Assembly (NCBI GenBank): GCA_040905265.1
Contig: JBBDRW010000132.1
Coordinates: 1-25,244 of the forward strand
Direction: 5' to 3'
Origin: JBBDRW01 sp040905265
Lineage (GTDB): Bacteria > Bacteroidota > Rhodothermia > Balneolales > Balneolaceae
Length of the DNA stretch: 25,244 nt
Program-made: the position numbers and the translations under genes
The notes under the pieces: generated by a model
What the model saw: only the letters and a program-made list of their open reading frames with translations
Database searches by the model: none
Told to the model about the DNA's origin: nothing
Part shown: positions 15,513 to 23,318 of the stretch, in pieces
Layout of the letters: each line of letters opens with the position of its first letter
How positions within the stretch are numbered: the stretch's first letter is position 1

Positions 15513-16862
15513 ATGTCCCTGATGATCTCTGTCTCCGGTATCCGAGGAATTTTCGGAACTGACCTTACACCGGATGTTCTTGTTCAATTTACAGCTGCAT
15601 ACGGTACCTGGTTAAAAGGCGGCACAGTAGTAATCGGCCGTGACTCTCGGGTAACAGGAGAAATTTGCGAAGAGATTGTAAGTGCGACTCTTCGAAGCAC
15701 CGGCTGTGATGTGATCCATGTTGGGGTTGTGCCCACTCCGACTGTCGCAATGTCTGTTCTCCGGCACGGTGCAGATGGTGGCATCATCCTGACGGCAAGC
15801 CATAATCCGGCCGAATGGAATGCGCTGAAGCTGTTGAACGGAAAAAGTGAGTTTTTGGATGCTGCCCAGGGGGAGGAAGTATTGCAACTATCCGGGGAGA
15901 AATCGTTCAGCTATAAAATGTATGATGGAATTGGTGTACGGTCTGACGATACAGATGCTGTCTCCAGCCACATTCAGGCCATTCTTAACCTTCCGTATAT
16001 CGATCAGAAGTTGATACGTGATGCCGGTTTTACAGTAGCGGTCGATGCGGTCAACGGTGCCGGTTCTGTTGCTCTTCCCCGCTTGCTGGAGAGCCTGGGA
16101 GTGAACGTTCACAAACTTTATTGTGAACCCAACGGACTCTTTCCACACAACCCGGAACCCCTGCCTCAACACCTGACCGAAATCTGCAATGTGGTTCGTG
16201 AGAACGGATATGACCTGGGAATTGCTACCGATCCGGATGCCGACCGGCTTGCACTCATTGATGAGAATGGAAAACTGCTTGGCGAGGAGTATACACAGGT
16301 CTCGGCTTTTGATTTTATGCTTTCGAAACGTTCCGGGCCGACAGCTACCAATCTCTCCTCTTCCCGGGCAGCCGAGGATATTACTACACGGTTTGGCGAA
16401 ATTTGCCACCGATCGGCTGTTGGCGAGATCAATGTGGTAAAAAAAATGCAGGAGACGGGTGCCGTGATCGGCGGGGAGGGAAATGGCGGTGTCATCAACC
16501 CGGATCTGCACTACGGCAGGGATGCCCTGGTTGGTTCAGCGATGTTTCTGCAGCTGCTGGCTGAACGCGAACTGTCTGCTTCAGAGTATCGCAATACCTT
16601 GCCGGACTATGCCATCATCAAGGACAGAATCCGCCTGGATGAACTCGGGATGGAGGCGGATGATGTCCTGGAGAAACTGGGCAGAACATTTGCGGATCAA
16701 AACCCGGATACAACAGATGGAGTCAAGATCAATTTCAGAGATGGATGGGTCCACTTCAGGAAATCCAATACCGAACCGATCGTCCGAATCTATGCGGAAG
16801 CAGCCACATCGGAACAAGCATCAGAACTGGCACAACGTGTGACCGTAAGCGTTCTTGACTGA
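15513..16862 (+). CDS. glmM: Phosphoglucosamine mutase
   Basis: Alpha-D-phosphohexomutase of 449 residues, probably converting glucosamine-6-phosphate to glucosamine-1-phosphate for UDP-GlcNAc and peptidoglycan synthesis. The catalytic loop TASHNP is at 94-99 (phosphoserine S96), the metal loop DPDADR at 240-245, the sugar-binding loop GEGNGG at 321-326, and the phosphate-binding FRKSNTEPIVRIY near 415-427. The sugar loop differs from GEQSGH of proteobacterial GlmM; from memory the present form is common in Bacteroidota homologues, so a broader phosphomannomutase/phosphoglucomutase activity cannot be ruled out. A second ATG three codons in (15522) is an alternative start. It reads alone, 164 bases before yicC. 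Confidence 0.9.
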   Translation: MSLMISVSGIRGIFGTDLTPDVLVQFTAAYGTWLKGGTVVIGRDSRVTGEICEEIVSATLRSTGCDVIHVGVVPTPTVAMSVLRHGADGGIILTASHNPAEWNALKLLNGKSEFLDAAQGEEVLQLSGEKSFSYKMYDGIGVRSDDTDAVSSHIQAILNLPYIDQKLIRDAGFTVAVDAVNGAGSVALPRLLESLGVNVHKLYCEPNGLFPHNPEPLPQHLTEICNVVRENGYDLGIATDPDADRLALIDENGKLLGEEYTQVSAFDFMLSKRSGPTATNLSSSRAAEDITTRFGEICHRSAVGEINVVKKMQETGAVIGGEGNGGVINPDLHYGRDALVGSAMFLQLLAERELSASEYRNTLPDYAIIKDRIRLDELGMEADDVLEKLGRTFADQNPDTTDGVKINFRDGWVHFRKSNTEPIVRIYAEAATSEQASELAQRVTVSVLD

Positions 16863-17026
16863 GATTGGAGTTTGATTTCCCGATCTCTTTCGTATTTTAG
16901 CAGATATTGACAGATGGAGCCATTTTTAAAGCTGTCCAGGAGTTTGTCGGGATGATCTCTGTTGTGGAGCGGCTAACAACATACCCGCATTGAAACCCTC
17001 TGACTCTAACATATAAAACCACTGTT

Positions 17027-17908
17027 ATGATCACATCGATGACCGGATTTGGCCGGGGCGAAGCTTCACATGACGGGCTCCTGGTAACGGTTGAAATTAA
17101 AACACTGAACAGCCGCTATCTGGATGTCTCTGCACGTATGCCCAGCCAGATCAGTAACAAGGAATTGAGTCTGAAAGAGCAGATTCAAGAGAAAATCCAC
17201 CGCGGAAAGGTGAATGTATCGGTCAATGTGAACAAATCCAGGACTGGAGAGCCGGACATTACGTACAGCCCGGAATTGGTGAAGAGTTACAGTAAAATGC
17301 TGGATGAGATCAAAAACGTCAGCAACATTTCCCGGCCCCTCGAGCTGCGGGACCTGCTACGGTTTGAGGATATTTTTATCAACAAACCGGAGGATGAGTC
17401 GACCATTGAGTTGATCTGGAAACTGGTAAAGGAAGCGACGTCAAACGCCCTGGAGACAGTGAACCGGATGCGGGAAAAAGAGGGAGGCCAACTCAAAGAG
17501 GAGCTGAACAACCAGATTCTGGGAATTGAGGAGCTCCTGGAGAGTATTACTTCGATGGCTGTAGAACGTGCACCGGACGCTCAAAAAAGGCTGAAAGATC
17601 GGTTGGCCAATCTGCTTACGGATGACAAAGTCGATCCGGAACGCCTGGAGATGGAGATTGCACTACTGGCAGACAAAATGGACATCAATGAAGAGATTGT
17701 CCGCCTGAAATCACACCTGAAATTCTTCCATGAAGCACTGGAGAGCAGTGAATCGGTTGGAAGGAGACTCAACTTCCTGTGCCAGGAGATCAACCGGGAA
17801 CTGAACACCATCGGTTCGAAAGCAAACGATACCGGAATATCACACCAGGTAGTTTTCGCGAAAGAGAAACTGGAACAGATCCGGGAGCAGGTACAGAATA
17901 TTGAGTAA
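17027..17908 (+). CDS. yicC: YicC/YloC family endoribonuclease
   Basis: Protein of 293 residues of the YicC/YloC family. The N-terminal hallmark SMTGFGRGE lies at 4-12, followed by EIKTLNSRYLDV. The C-terminal third has the DUF1732-type segment RLKSHLKFFHEAL, GRRLNFLCQEINRE and NTIGSKAND. Family members have been shown to be RNases acting in small-RNA or mRNA turnover. It heads the operon yicC-gmk-rpoZ-coaBC, a cluster that also appears in distant phyla (yloC-gmk-rpoZ-coaBC in Bacillus). The start at MITSMTGFGRG agrees with the usual MIxSMTGFGR beginning. Its stop overlaps the start of gmk by eight bases. Confidence 0.95.
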   Translation: MITSMTGFGRGEASHDGLLVTVEIKTLNSRYLDVSARMPSQISNKELSLKEQIQEKIHRGKVNVSVNVNKSRTGEPDITYSPELVKSYSKMLDEIKNVSNISRPLELRDLLRFEDIFINKPEDESTIELIWKLVKEATSNALETVNRMREKEGGQLKEELNNQILGIEELLESITSMAVERAPDAQKRLKDRLANLLTDDKVDPERLEMEIALLADKMDINEEIVRLKSHLKFFHEALESSESVGRRLNFLCQEINRELNTIGSKANDTGISHQVVFAKEKLEQIREQVQNIE

Positions 17909-18482
17909 CCGGCGCGGTGATATTATCATTCTGGTAGCACCCAGTGGCTCAGGCAAGTCAACGCTGGCCAACCTGTTACTTGAGGAGTTTGAAAACATCC
18001 GGTTTTCGGTCTCTGCCACAACCCGGCCTCCCCGTACAGGAGAAAAGGATGGCGTCAACTACCACTTTTTGACGCATGAGAAATTTCAGGAGAAAATTGA
18101 TGCCGGAGAGTTCCTGGAATGGGAGGAGTTTTACAATGGAAACAGGTATGGAACACTTCGATCAGATGTTGAAAATCAGCGGGATAAAGGTTATTTTGTT
18201 TTGCTTGACATTGAAGTATTCGGTGCAACCCGTGTAAAGAAGATGTACGGGGAAGAGGCATTGAGTATTTTTATCAAGCCACCCTCTCTGGATGAGTTAA
18301 AAAAACGTCTGGAAGCAAGAGGTACCGAGACGGAAGAGTCGCTGAAAACCCGTCTTGAGCGTGCAGGAGAGGAGCTGACTTATGCCAGCCGGTTTGACAG
18401 GATCGTAGTGAACGACGACCTGGACGAAGCGTACCGGCAGGTCAAACTGGCCGTTACTGAATTCATGACAAGGAATAAATAA
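17901..18482 (+). CDS. gmk: Guanylate kinase
   Basis: ATP-dependent kinase phosphorylating GMP to GDP, 193 residues. The P-loop APSGSGKST is at 13-21, and the GMP-binding segment SATTRPPRTGEKDGVNYHF and EWEEFYNGNRYGT follow as in the family. FVLLDIEVFGATRVK is the counterpart of the usual LDIDVQGA segment. The start is a TTG inside the end of yicC (eight-base overlap); no ATG or GTG fits before the P-loop, so I take the TTG as real and the gene as translationally coupled to yicC. The rpoZ gene follows by one base. Confidence 0.95.
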   Translation: MSNRRGDIIILVAPSGSGKSTLANLLLEEFENIRFSVSATTRPPRTGEKDGVNYHFLTHEKFQEKIDAGEFLEWEEFYNGNRYGTLRSDVENQRDKGYFVLLDIEVFGATRVKKMYGEEALSIFIKPPSLDELKKRLEARGTETEESLKTRLERAGEELTYASRFDRIVVNDDLDEAYRQVKLAVTEFMTRNK

Positions 18483-18483
18483 T

Positions 18484-18777
18484 ATGCCGATTCAAACATT
18501 AGATATTGAAAAGCTTGGCGAAGCAGCCAATAACAAGTATGAGATGATTGTGGTTATGTCCAAGCGCGCCCGGCAGATTGCTGCTCAGGAGAAGCTGGAG
18601 CTGGATGAAAAACTCAAGTACTTCGAAGGATTTGAAGACGAGGATGAATTCACGTTCAACGAAGAGCAAGAGCGTATTTCCCGTGCTTTTGAGAGACTGC
18701 CGCACGCAACCCAGCGCTCTGTCGATGAGCTGCTGGAGGAAAAAGTCTATTTCAACTACCCCAGCAAGGGTGAGTAA
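18484..18777 (+). CDS. rpoZ: RNA polymerase omega subunit
   Basis: Small protein of 97 residues matching the Bacteroidota form of the RNA polymerase omega (Rpb6-like) subunit, which helps assemble and stabilise the beta' subunit. NKYEMIVVMSKRARQIA is the conserved region (about 17-33). An acidic middle and the tail SVDELLEEKVYFNYP fit other members. Position between gmk and coaBC is classical. The stop TAA and the ATG of coaBC share one base (TAATG). Confidence 0.92.
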   Translation: MPIQTLDIEKLGEAANNKYEMIVVMSKRARQIAAQEKLELDEKLKYFEGFEDEDEFTFNEEQERISRAFERLPHATQRSVDELLEEKVYFNYPSKGE

Positions 18778-19976
18778 TGGACTGGTCCGGCAAACGTATC
18801 TTGCTGGGCGTCACCGGAGGAATTGCAGCCTATAAATCCGTAATCCTCCTCCGGGAGTTTCAAAAAAAAGGAGCGGACGTCCGGGTCACCATGACCCCTT
18901 CTGCCACACGGTTTGTCGGCGTGGAGACATTTAAAGCTCTCAGCCGCCACGATGTTGCCGTAGACGTGTTTCATGATGGAGCCTCCCACGACTCCTGGAC
19001 ACGCCATATCCACTGGGGAGAATGGGCTGATCTGTTTCTGATCGCACCCTGTACTGCCAACACACTCTCCAAACTTGTCCAGGGGCAGGCGGACAACATG
19101 CTTACATCGGTAGCCCTGGCCGCGCGCTGCCCTCTCCTTCTCTGCCCAACCATGGATGCCGAAATGATCAACCATCCGGCTGTTGTCCGGAATCTTTCAC
19201 TCGCATCGGAGATGGGTTATGCCATCCTTGAACCGGAGAGCGGTTACCTGGCAAGCGGCCTCACCGGAACTGGGCGGCTGCCGGAACCGGAACTCATTTT
19301 ACGTACAGCAGGCCAGCTTCTCAAAGAAAAACGTGCAAACGGGCCTTTGGCCGGGAAAAAAGTGGTGGTGACGGCCGGCCCAACAAGAGAATTTATCGAC
19401 CCTGTCCGTTTTATCTCCAACCCCAGCAGTGGCAAGATGGGAATCGCCATGGCAGTAGCAGCCAGAGCACTTGGCGGAGATGTAACCCTGCTTCACGGCC
19501 CACTCTCAACCACACTTCCAAAAGGAATCCGTGCCCTCCCGTTTACCTCGGCTGACGAACTCTATGAACTGATTCAGGAACATGCAGATGCCGGCCTGAT
19601 CATAATGAGTGCGGCCGTTTCTGATTTTAAACCTGATCAGACCTATGGACAGAAAATGAAAAAAGAGACGGCCAGCCTCGATTTAAAACTCTCTCCCAAT
19701 CCCGATATTCTCGCCTGGCTTGGCAGCCGGAAGAGAAGCGGACAGATCCTGATTGGTTTTGCCATGGAGACGGAGAATCTTGAAGAGAACGCCCGAATAA
19801 AGATGGAAAAGAAGAAGCTCGACTGGATCTGTGCGAACGACCTTACAGGAGAGGATTCAGGGTTCGAATCCGACCAGAATCAGATCATTTTGATAGGGCA
19901 TGATTCTGAGACGCATTTCAAGGGAGACAAACAGACCATCGCAAAACAGATCCTGCTAAAAATATTCGACTCCTGA
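18777..19976 (+). CDS. coaBC: Bifunctional phosphopantothenoylcysteine decarboxylase/phosphopantothenate-cysteine ligase
   Basis: Fusion enzyme for two steps of coenzyme A synthesis, 399 residues. The N-terminal CoaC flavoprotein part has GVTGGIAAYKS near 8-18, the HIHWGEWADL segment with the catalytic His, and APCTANTLSKL. The C-terminal CoaB part has VVTAGPTREFIDPVRFISN, SSGKMG, AAVSDFKP and KMKKE. Two CoaC positions differ from the E. coli enzyme: PTMDAEM instead of PxMNxxM, and LASGLTGTGR instead of ACGxxGxGR, so the flap Cys is Ser. From memory similar changes occur in Bacteroidota CoaBC. It ends the yicC operon. Its last codons and stop fall inside a heptamer repeat. Confidence 0.95.
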   Translation: MDWSGKRILLGVTGGIAAYKSVILLREFQKKGADVRVTMTPSATRFVGVETFKALSRHDVAVDVFHDGASHDSWTRHIHWGEWADLFLIAPCTANTLSKLVQGQADNMLTSVALAARCPLLLCPTMDAEMINHPAVVRNLSLASEMGYAILEPESGYLASGLTGTGRLPEPELILRTAGQLLKEKRANGPLAGKKVVVTAGPTREFIDPVRFISNPSSGKMGIAMAVAARALGGDVTLLHGPLSTTLPKGIRALPFTSADELYELIQEHADAGLIIMSAAVSDFKPDQTYGQKMKKETASLDLKLSPNPDILAWLGSRKRSGQILIGFAMETENLEENARIKMEKKKLDWICANDLTGEDSGFESDQNQIILIGHDSETHFKGDKQTIAKQILLKIFDS

Positions 19977-20047
19977 CTCCTGTATACCAATCAACCAGAA
20001 TACAAGCAGGCACCCCTCTGTATTCTGACTCCTTACTCCTGACTCCT
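19961..20047 (+). repeat. Heptamer-phased repeat, copy 2, with inverted arms between convergent genes
   Basis: Units AATATTC, GACTCCT, GACTCCT, GTATACC (19961-19988) and GTATTCT, GACTCCT, TACTCCT, GACTCCT (20020-20047) lie on either side of an inverted unit. CAGAATACA (19996-20004) and TGTATTCTG (20019-20027) form a 9-bp perfect stem with a 14-base loop, a plausible bidirectional terminator for coaBC and the convergent symporter gene. Both genes end inside the repeat. Confidence 0.6.
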
Positions 20048-21097
20048 CCTCTGCGCCGGATGTGATCCCTGGCTCGGATCACCGCTAATTCTCGGAGGGA
20101 GGTATCCATCCGGATACCCTGTCACATACTCTTCGCCAAACAGACGATTATGGATATCGGTATTCTTGTAGACTTCCCAGTCAAACTTTCCAGTCCTTCG
20201 CAGATAGAGAGTAATAAAGGAGGAGCTGATAACAATGAATGTGGAGTAGAGAATCGCCAGCCAAAGCATCTGGCTTTGAACCGGCTCCTGGAAACTGAGA
20301 AGGATAATCGCGAATGCGACTGGGCCATTCTGAATCCCGGTTTCAAGAGAGATCGCGCGCTGAAAAATCGGTGCCAGCCGAAATCCACGTGACACCCAAT
20401 ACCCGAACAGAAATCCGAACAGGCCAACACAGATTGATGCCACATAAATCTCCCAGGGGGTTTGCAGGAAGAGCCCTCCATGCCGGGCAAAGGCGGTACC
20501 GATCAGATAAAGAATCACAATAATCGCCATAAAACCCGCTGTATCTTCCGCCGTTTTGGCCCATACCCGAGATTTTGACCTGAGAACCATTCCAAGGCCG
20601 ACCGGGATGAGAACGACGGCCAGAGACGAAATGATATTCATGGTTGGAATCACAAATTCGGAACTGCTCCCCTCCGCCTGTAGCATTTCAGTAATCTCTG
20701 CTGTATAACCGGATGCATACCACTCCAGAAGCAGCGGCATCATGAGGAGCGCCAGAAGGGTAGATGCGGTGGTCATTGCTATGCTCAGAGCTACTGACCC
20801 TCGGGCAAAGTAGGTAAACATGTTGGATGTGGTGCCCCCGGGAAGGCAGCCAATCAGGATCAGTGCAATCGCAAAGGCCGGCGGGAGTTGCAGCAGCCAG
20901 GAGAGGCCAAATGCAACCATAGGCATCAGGCCGAATTGTGAAAGAAACCCGATCAGGATTGCTCTCGGCCGGCGGCCTACGGTTCTGAAGTCATCCATGG
21001 TCAGGCTGGAACCCATTCCAAACATGATCACAAAAATCATCAGGCCGAGCAGCACCTGGTCTGCCGAATGCAGAAGTTGTGTATCAAATTCCATCAT
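20033..21097 (-). CDS. Bile acid:sodium symporter family transporter
   Basis: Polytopic carrier of 354 residues with nine to ten hydrophobic segments, of the SBF/BASS family. Diagnostic is GCLPGGTTSNMFTYFARG (about 83-100), the sodium-site region, followed by ALSIAMTTAST; ETGIQNGPVAFAI later is the second conserved crossover region. Family members carry organic anions with sodium; the substrate here is unknown, and bile acids are not implied. It begins 12 bases after an acyl-CoA ligase gene in the same direction, so both may serve uptake and activation of one acid. The polar last 20 residues end in a repeat and are probably not functionally important. Confidence 0.9.
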   Translation of the reverse strand: MMEFDTQLLHSADQVLLGLMIFVIMFGMGSSLTMDDFRTVGRRPRAILIGFLSQFGLMPMVAFGLSWLLQLPPAFAIALILIGCLPGGTTSNMFTYFARGSVALSIAMTTASTLLALLMMPLLLEWYASGYTAEITEMLQAEGSSSEFVIPTMNIISSLAVVLIPVGLGMVLRSKSRVWAKTAEDTAGFMAIIVILYLIGTAFARHGGLFLQTPWEIYVASICVGLFGFLFGYWVSRGFRLAPIFQRAISLETGIQNGPVAFAIILLSFQEPVQSQMLWLAILYSTFIVISSSFITLYLRRTGKFDWEVYKNTDIHNRLFGEEYVTGYPDGYLPPRISGDPSQGSHPAQRRSQE

Positions 21098-21109
21098 TCA
21101 TTTCCCGGG

Positions 21110-23080
21110 TTACTGTTTCGCCTGATACATCTCGGTAATGACAGTTTCATACTTGTCATGAATTACGTGACGTTTCAGTTTATAGAGGTTTGTCAACTCC
21201 CTGCCGACTTCAAACTTCTCCGGCAGCAGGCGAACATCATGTATCTGTTCATAACTTTTAAACCCGTTGGCACGGGAGATGATCCTCTTTGCCTCTGAAC
21301 GGATCATTTCATACGCTTTTTCTGAGGCTGCCAGGGATTCCAGCGAGTCGGCATCGACTCCCCGTTTTCGGAATTCTTCCGGATCCGGAACAATCAAGGC
21401 ACTGATGTACTTCTGGTCCTGACCAACGATCATACAATTTTCGATATAAGGGCTCTGCCTCAGCCATAGCTCAATCGGTTCCGGCTCCAGGTTTTCACCG
21501 CTGGTGAGTACCACAGTCGATTTGCTCCGGCCAAGAATTTTCAAACAGTTGTTAAAGGTAACCATTCCGATATCTCCGGTTCTGAGCCAGCCGTCGACGA
21601 CCGTCTCCCCTGATCTTTCAGGTTCCCGATAGTACCCTTTCATCACCTGTGGGCCGCGAACCCGGATCTCACCCCGCTTGCAGCGTCCTTCGTCTGGCAT
21701 TGAGGTATTCGGAAAGAGGATTTCACCGGTCTCAAGATCGACAATTCTGATCTCCGTCCCTGCTACCAGCGGGCCGACAGTACCGATCACAACACGATCC
21801 ACCGTCCGAACAGCAATGACCGGTGACGTCTCTGTCATGCCGTACCCCTCCAGCACCGGTATTCCGATATAGTTGAAAAAACGGTCGATCTCACCAGGCA
21901 GGGCGCCTCCGCCGGAGATCGTCGCTTTGAGAGACCCGCCCGCACTCATCCGGATTGGCTCCAGGACAGCTGCATTAAAGAACCCGTACCATGGAAGTAT
22001 CAGCAGCAAGCGCAGCGAATGCCCCAAACTGAAAAGCAATCGCTTCCAGATCTTGCCGGGAGACATCTGCAGGTCATTCTGCGTCAGGTAGAAAAGGGAA
22101 CTTTTGTAATAATGGCTCAAAAAATAGGCGGTGTGAAAAAGTAATCGACGCATAGGATGAGCCTCCTGAACACCTTTCAGTATTCGCTGGTGAAGACTCT
22201 CCCACAATCTGGGCGCGGAACCCATAAACGTTGGTTCAACCTGCTTCAGATCCTCTCCAAGTGTTCGGATAGAAGAGTAGTACGTACAGGTACCGCTGCT
22301 AATCGTATAGACTTCAAAAACACGTTCAAAAATATGCCAGATAGGAAGCAGGGAGAGTACCCGGTCCGTAAATGACAGGGATACCGGAATCACACTTGTC
22401 TGAGACATCATATTACGGTGCGTCAGCATCACGCCTTTCGGCCTGCCGGTTGTACCGGAGGTATAGATCAGGGTAAACAGATCATCCGGCTGAATGCCTG
22501 ACATCCGTTCCTCGGCTCGGCGATCCCCGCTGTCCCGGAGCTCTTCCCCCAGTTTCTCCACCTCCTTCAGGCTCCTGAACCCGTCACCTGGCTCAGCTCC
22601 CGGATCGAGCAAAATCACCTCTTTCAGACCCGGAAATTCCAGCCTCAGACGGAGAATGGCCTCCTGAAGTTCTGTCGTTTCAACGAATGCAATCCGCATG
22701 CGGGAATGGTTGATAATGTAGATCAATTCGTGATCAGTCACATCACGGCCTCTTGGCACATCCGCAGCTCCCGCAATTTGAACCGCATAATCCGCCAGTA
22801 TCCATTCAAGACGGTTGTCGCCGAAATGTCCGACATGATCCCTCGCATTCACACCCAGTTCAATCAGTCCTGTCGCCAGGTACAGCCCGCGCCTGTAAAG
22901 CTTTCGAAACGAGACAGGCGTCCAGCCGTCTGAATGGTTCCGGGTTGCAAAGGCAGGAAGATCTCCAAACTGGTCAGCAGCACGGCGATAGAGCTCAGCC
23001 AGATTCGGAGCAGTGATTCTGTGATCTGAAGGTATATCAGAAGTTAGTGAAGACAGAGGACGAACAGTTAAGATTATCGA
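21110..23080 (-). CDS. Long-chain acyl-CoA synthetase (AMP-forming), start codon unclear
   Basis: Adenylate-forming ligase activating a carboxylic acid to its CoA thioester. Seen are the AMP-binding P-loop LIYTSGTTGRPKGVML, the A5 motif GYGMTETSPV, the GWLRTGDIG motif and LGRSKSTVVLTSGENLEPEPIE, all typical of long-chain acyl-CoA synthetases. The first standard in-frame start, a GTG at 22852, would cut off the conserved N-terminus. The frame stays open 76 codons further to a stop at 23081-23083 and reads NLAELYRRAADQFGDLPAF, then VSFRKLYRRGLYLATGL, as in family members. No ATG, GTG or TTG occurs in that extension, so the true start is a rare codon (CTG at 23056, ATC or ATA further up) or hidden by a frameshift. 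The interval given is the open frame. The symporter gene follows by 12 bases. Confidence 0.9.
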   Translation of the reverse strand, partial: SIILTVRPLSSLTSDIPSDHRITAPNLAELYRRAADQFGDLPAFATRNHSDGWTPVSFRKLYRRGLYLATGLIELGVNARDHVGHFGDNRLEWILADYAVQIAGAADVPRGRDVTDHELIYIINHSRMRIAFVETTELQEAILRLRLEFPGLKEVILLDPGAEPGDGFRSLKEVEKLGEELRDSGDRRAEERMSGIQPDDLFTLIYTSGTTGRPKGVMLTHRNMMSQTSVIPVSLSFTDRVLSLLPIWHIFERVFEVYTISSGTCTYYSSIRTLGEDLKQVEPTFMGSAPRLWESLHQRILKGVQEAHPMRRLLFHTAYFLSHYYKSSLFYLTQNDLQMSPGKIWKRLLFSLGHSLRLLLILPWYGFFNAAVLEPIRMSAGGSLKATISGGGALPGEIDRFFNYIGIPVLEGYGMTETSPVIAVRTVDRVVIGTVGPLVAGTEIRIVDLETGEILFPNTSMPDEGRCKRGEIRVRGPQVMKGYYREPERSGETVVDGWLRTGDIGMVTFNNCLKILGRSKSTVVLTSGENLEPEPIELWLRQSPYIENCMIVGQDQKYISALIVPDPEEFRKRGVDADSLESLAASEKAYEMIRSEAKRIISRANGFKSYEQIHDVRLLPEKFEVGRELTNLYKLKRHVIHDKYETVITEMYQAKQ

Positions 23081-23146
23081 TTACAACAATGTAGAAAAAG
23101 ATACCTCTCTGCGTAAGAGACCAGGCTTAAAATAGGAATTATGGAA

Positions 23147-23181
23147 AGAATACAGAATGTAGAATACGGAAGTCAGAATAA
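23147..23181 (-). repeat. Heptamer-phased repeat, copy 3 (inverted orientation)
   Basis: On the plus strand five units follow in phase: AGAATAC, AGAATGT, AGAATAC, GGAAGTC, AGAATAA. Their complements are GTATTCT, ACATTCT, GACTTCC and TTATTCT, the same vocabulary as copies 1 and 2. It lies in the 238-base gap between the GNAT-like gene and the acyl-CoA ligase. Just beside it, CCCGGT (23187-23192) and ACCGGG (23203-23208) form a short stem. Confidence 0.6.
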
Positions 23182-23318
23182 GGTAGCCCGGTGTGTAGCT
23201 CTACCGGGAAAAAATCCATTCCGGTTCGAAGCCAGTCATTTGCCCCGAATCGTTATGGACCTTTGGATTCTTTCCAGGGAGAGCTGCACGCCGGGCGAAC
23301 TGTGAGATACTGAATATC

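Noticed and set aside
15296..15562. Open frame of 88 codons before glmM on the plus strand
   Set aside because: No recognisable domain, it runs through the heptamer repeat and overlaps the glmM start; more likely non-coding.
15451..23181. CRISPR array
   Set aside because: The repeats are 7-base units without spacers of constant length, and no cas gene is in the window.
23182..23208. CCCGGT/ACCGGG stem as a Rho-independent terminator of the GNAT-like gene
   Set aside because: On the minus strand the T-run precedes the stem instead of following it, and the stem is only six pairs.
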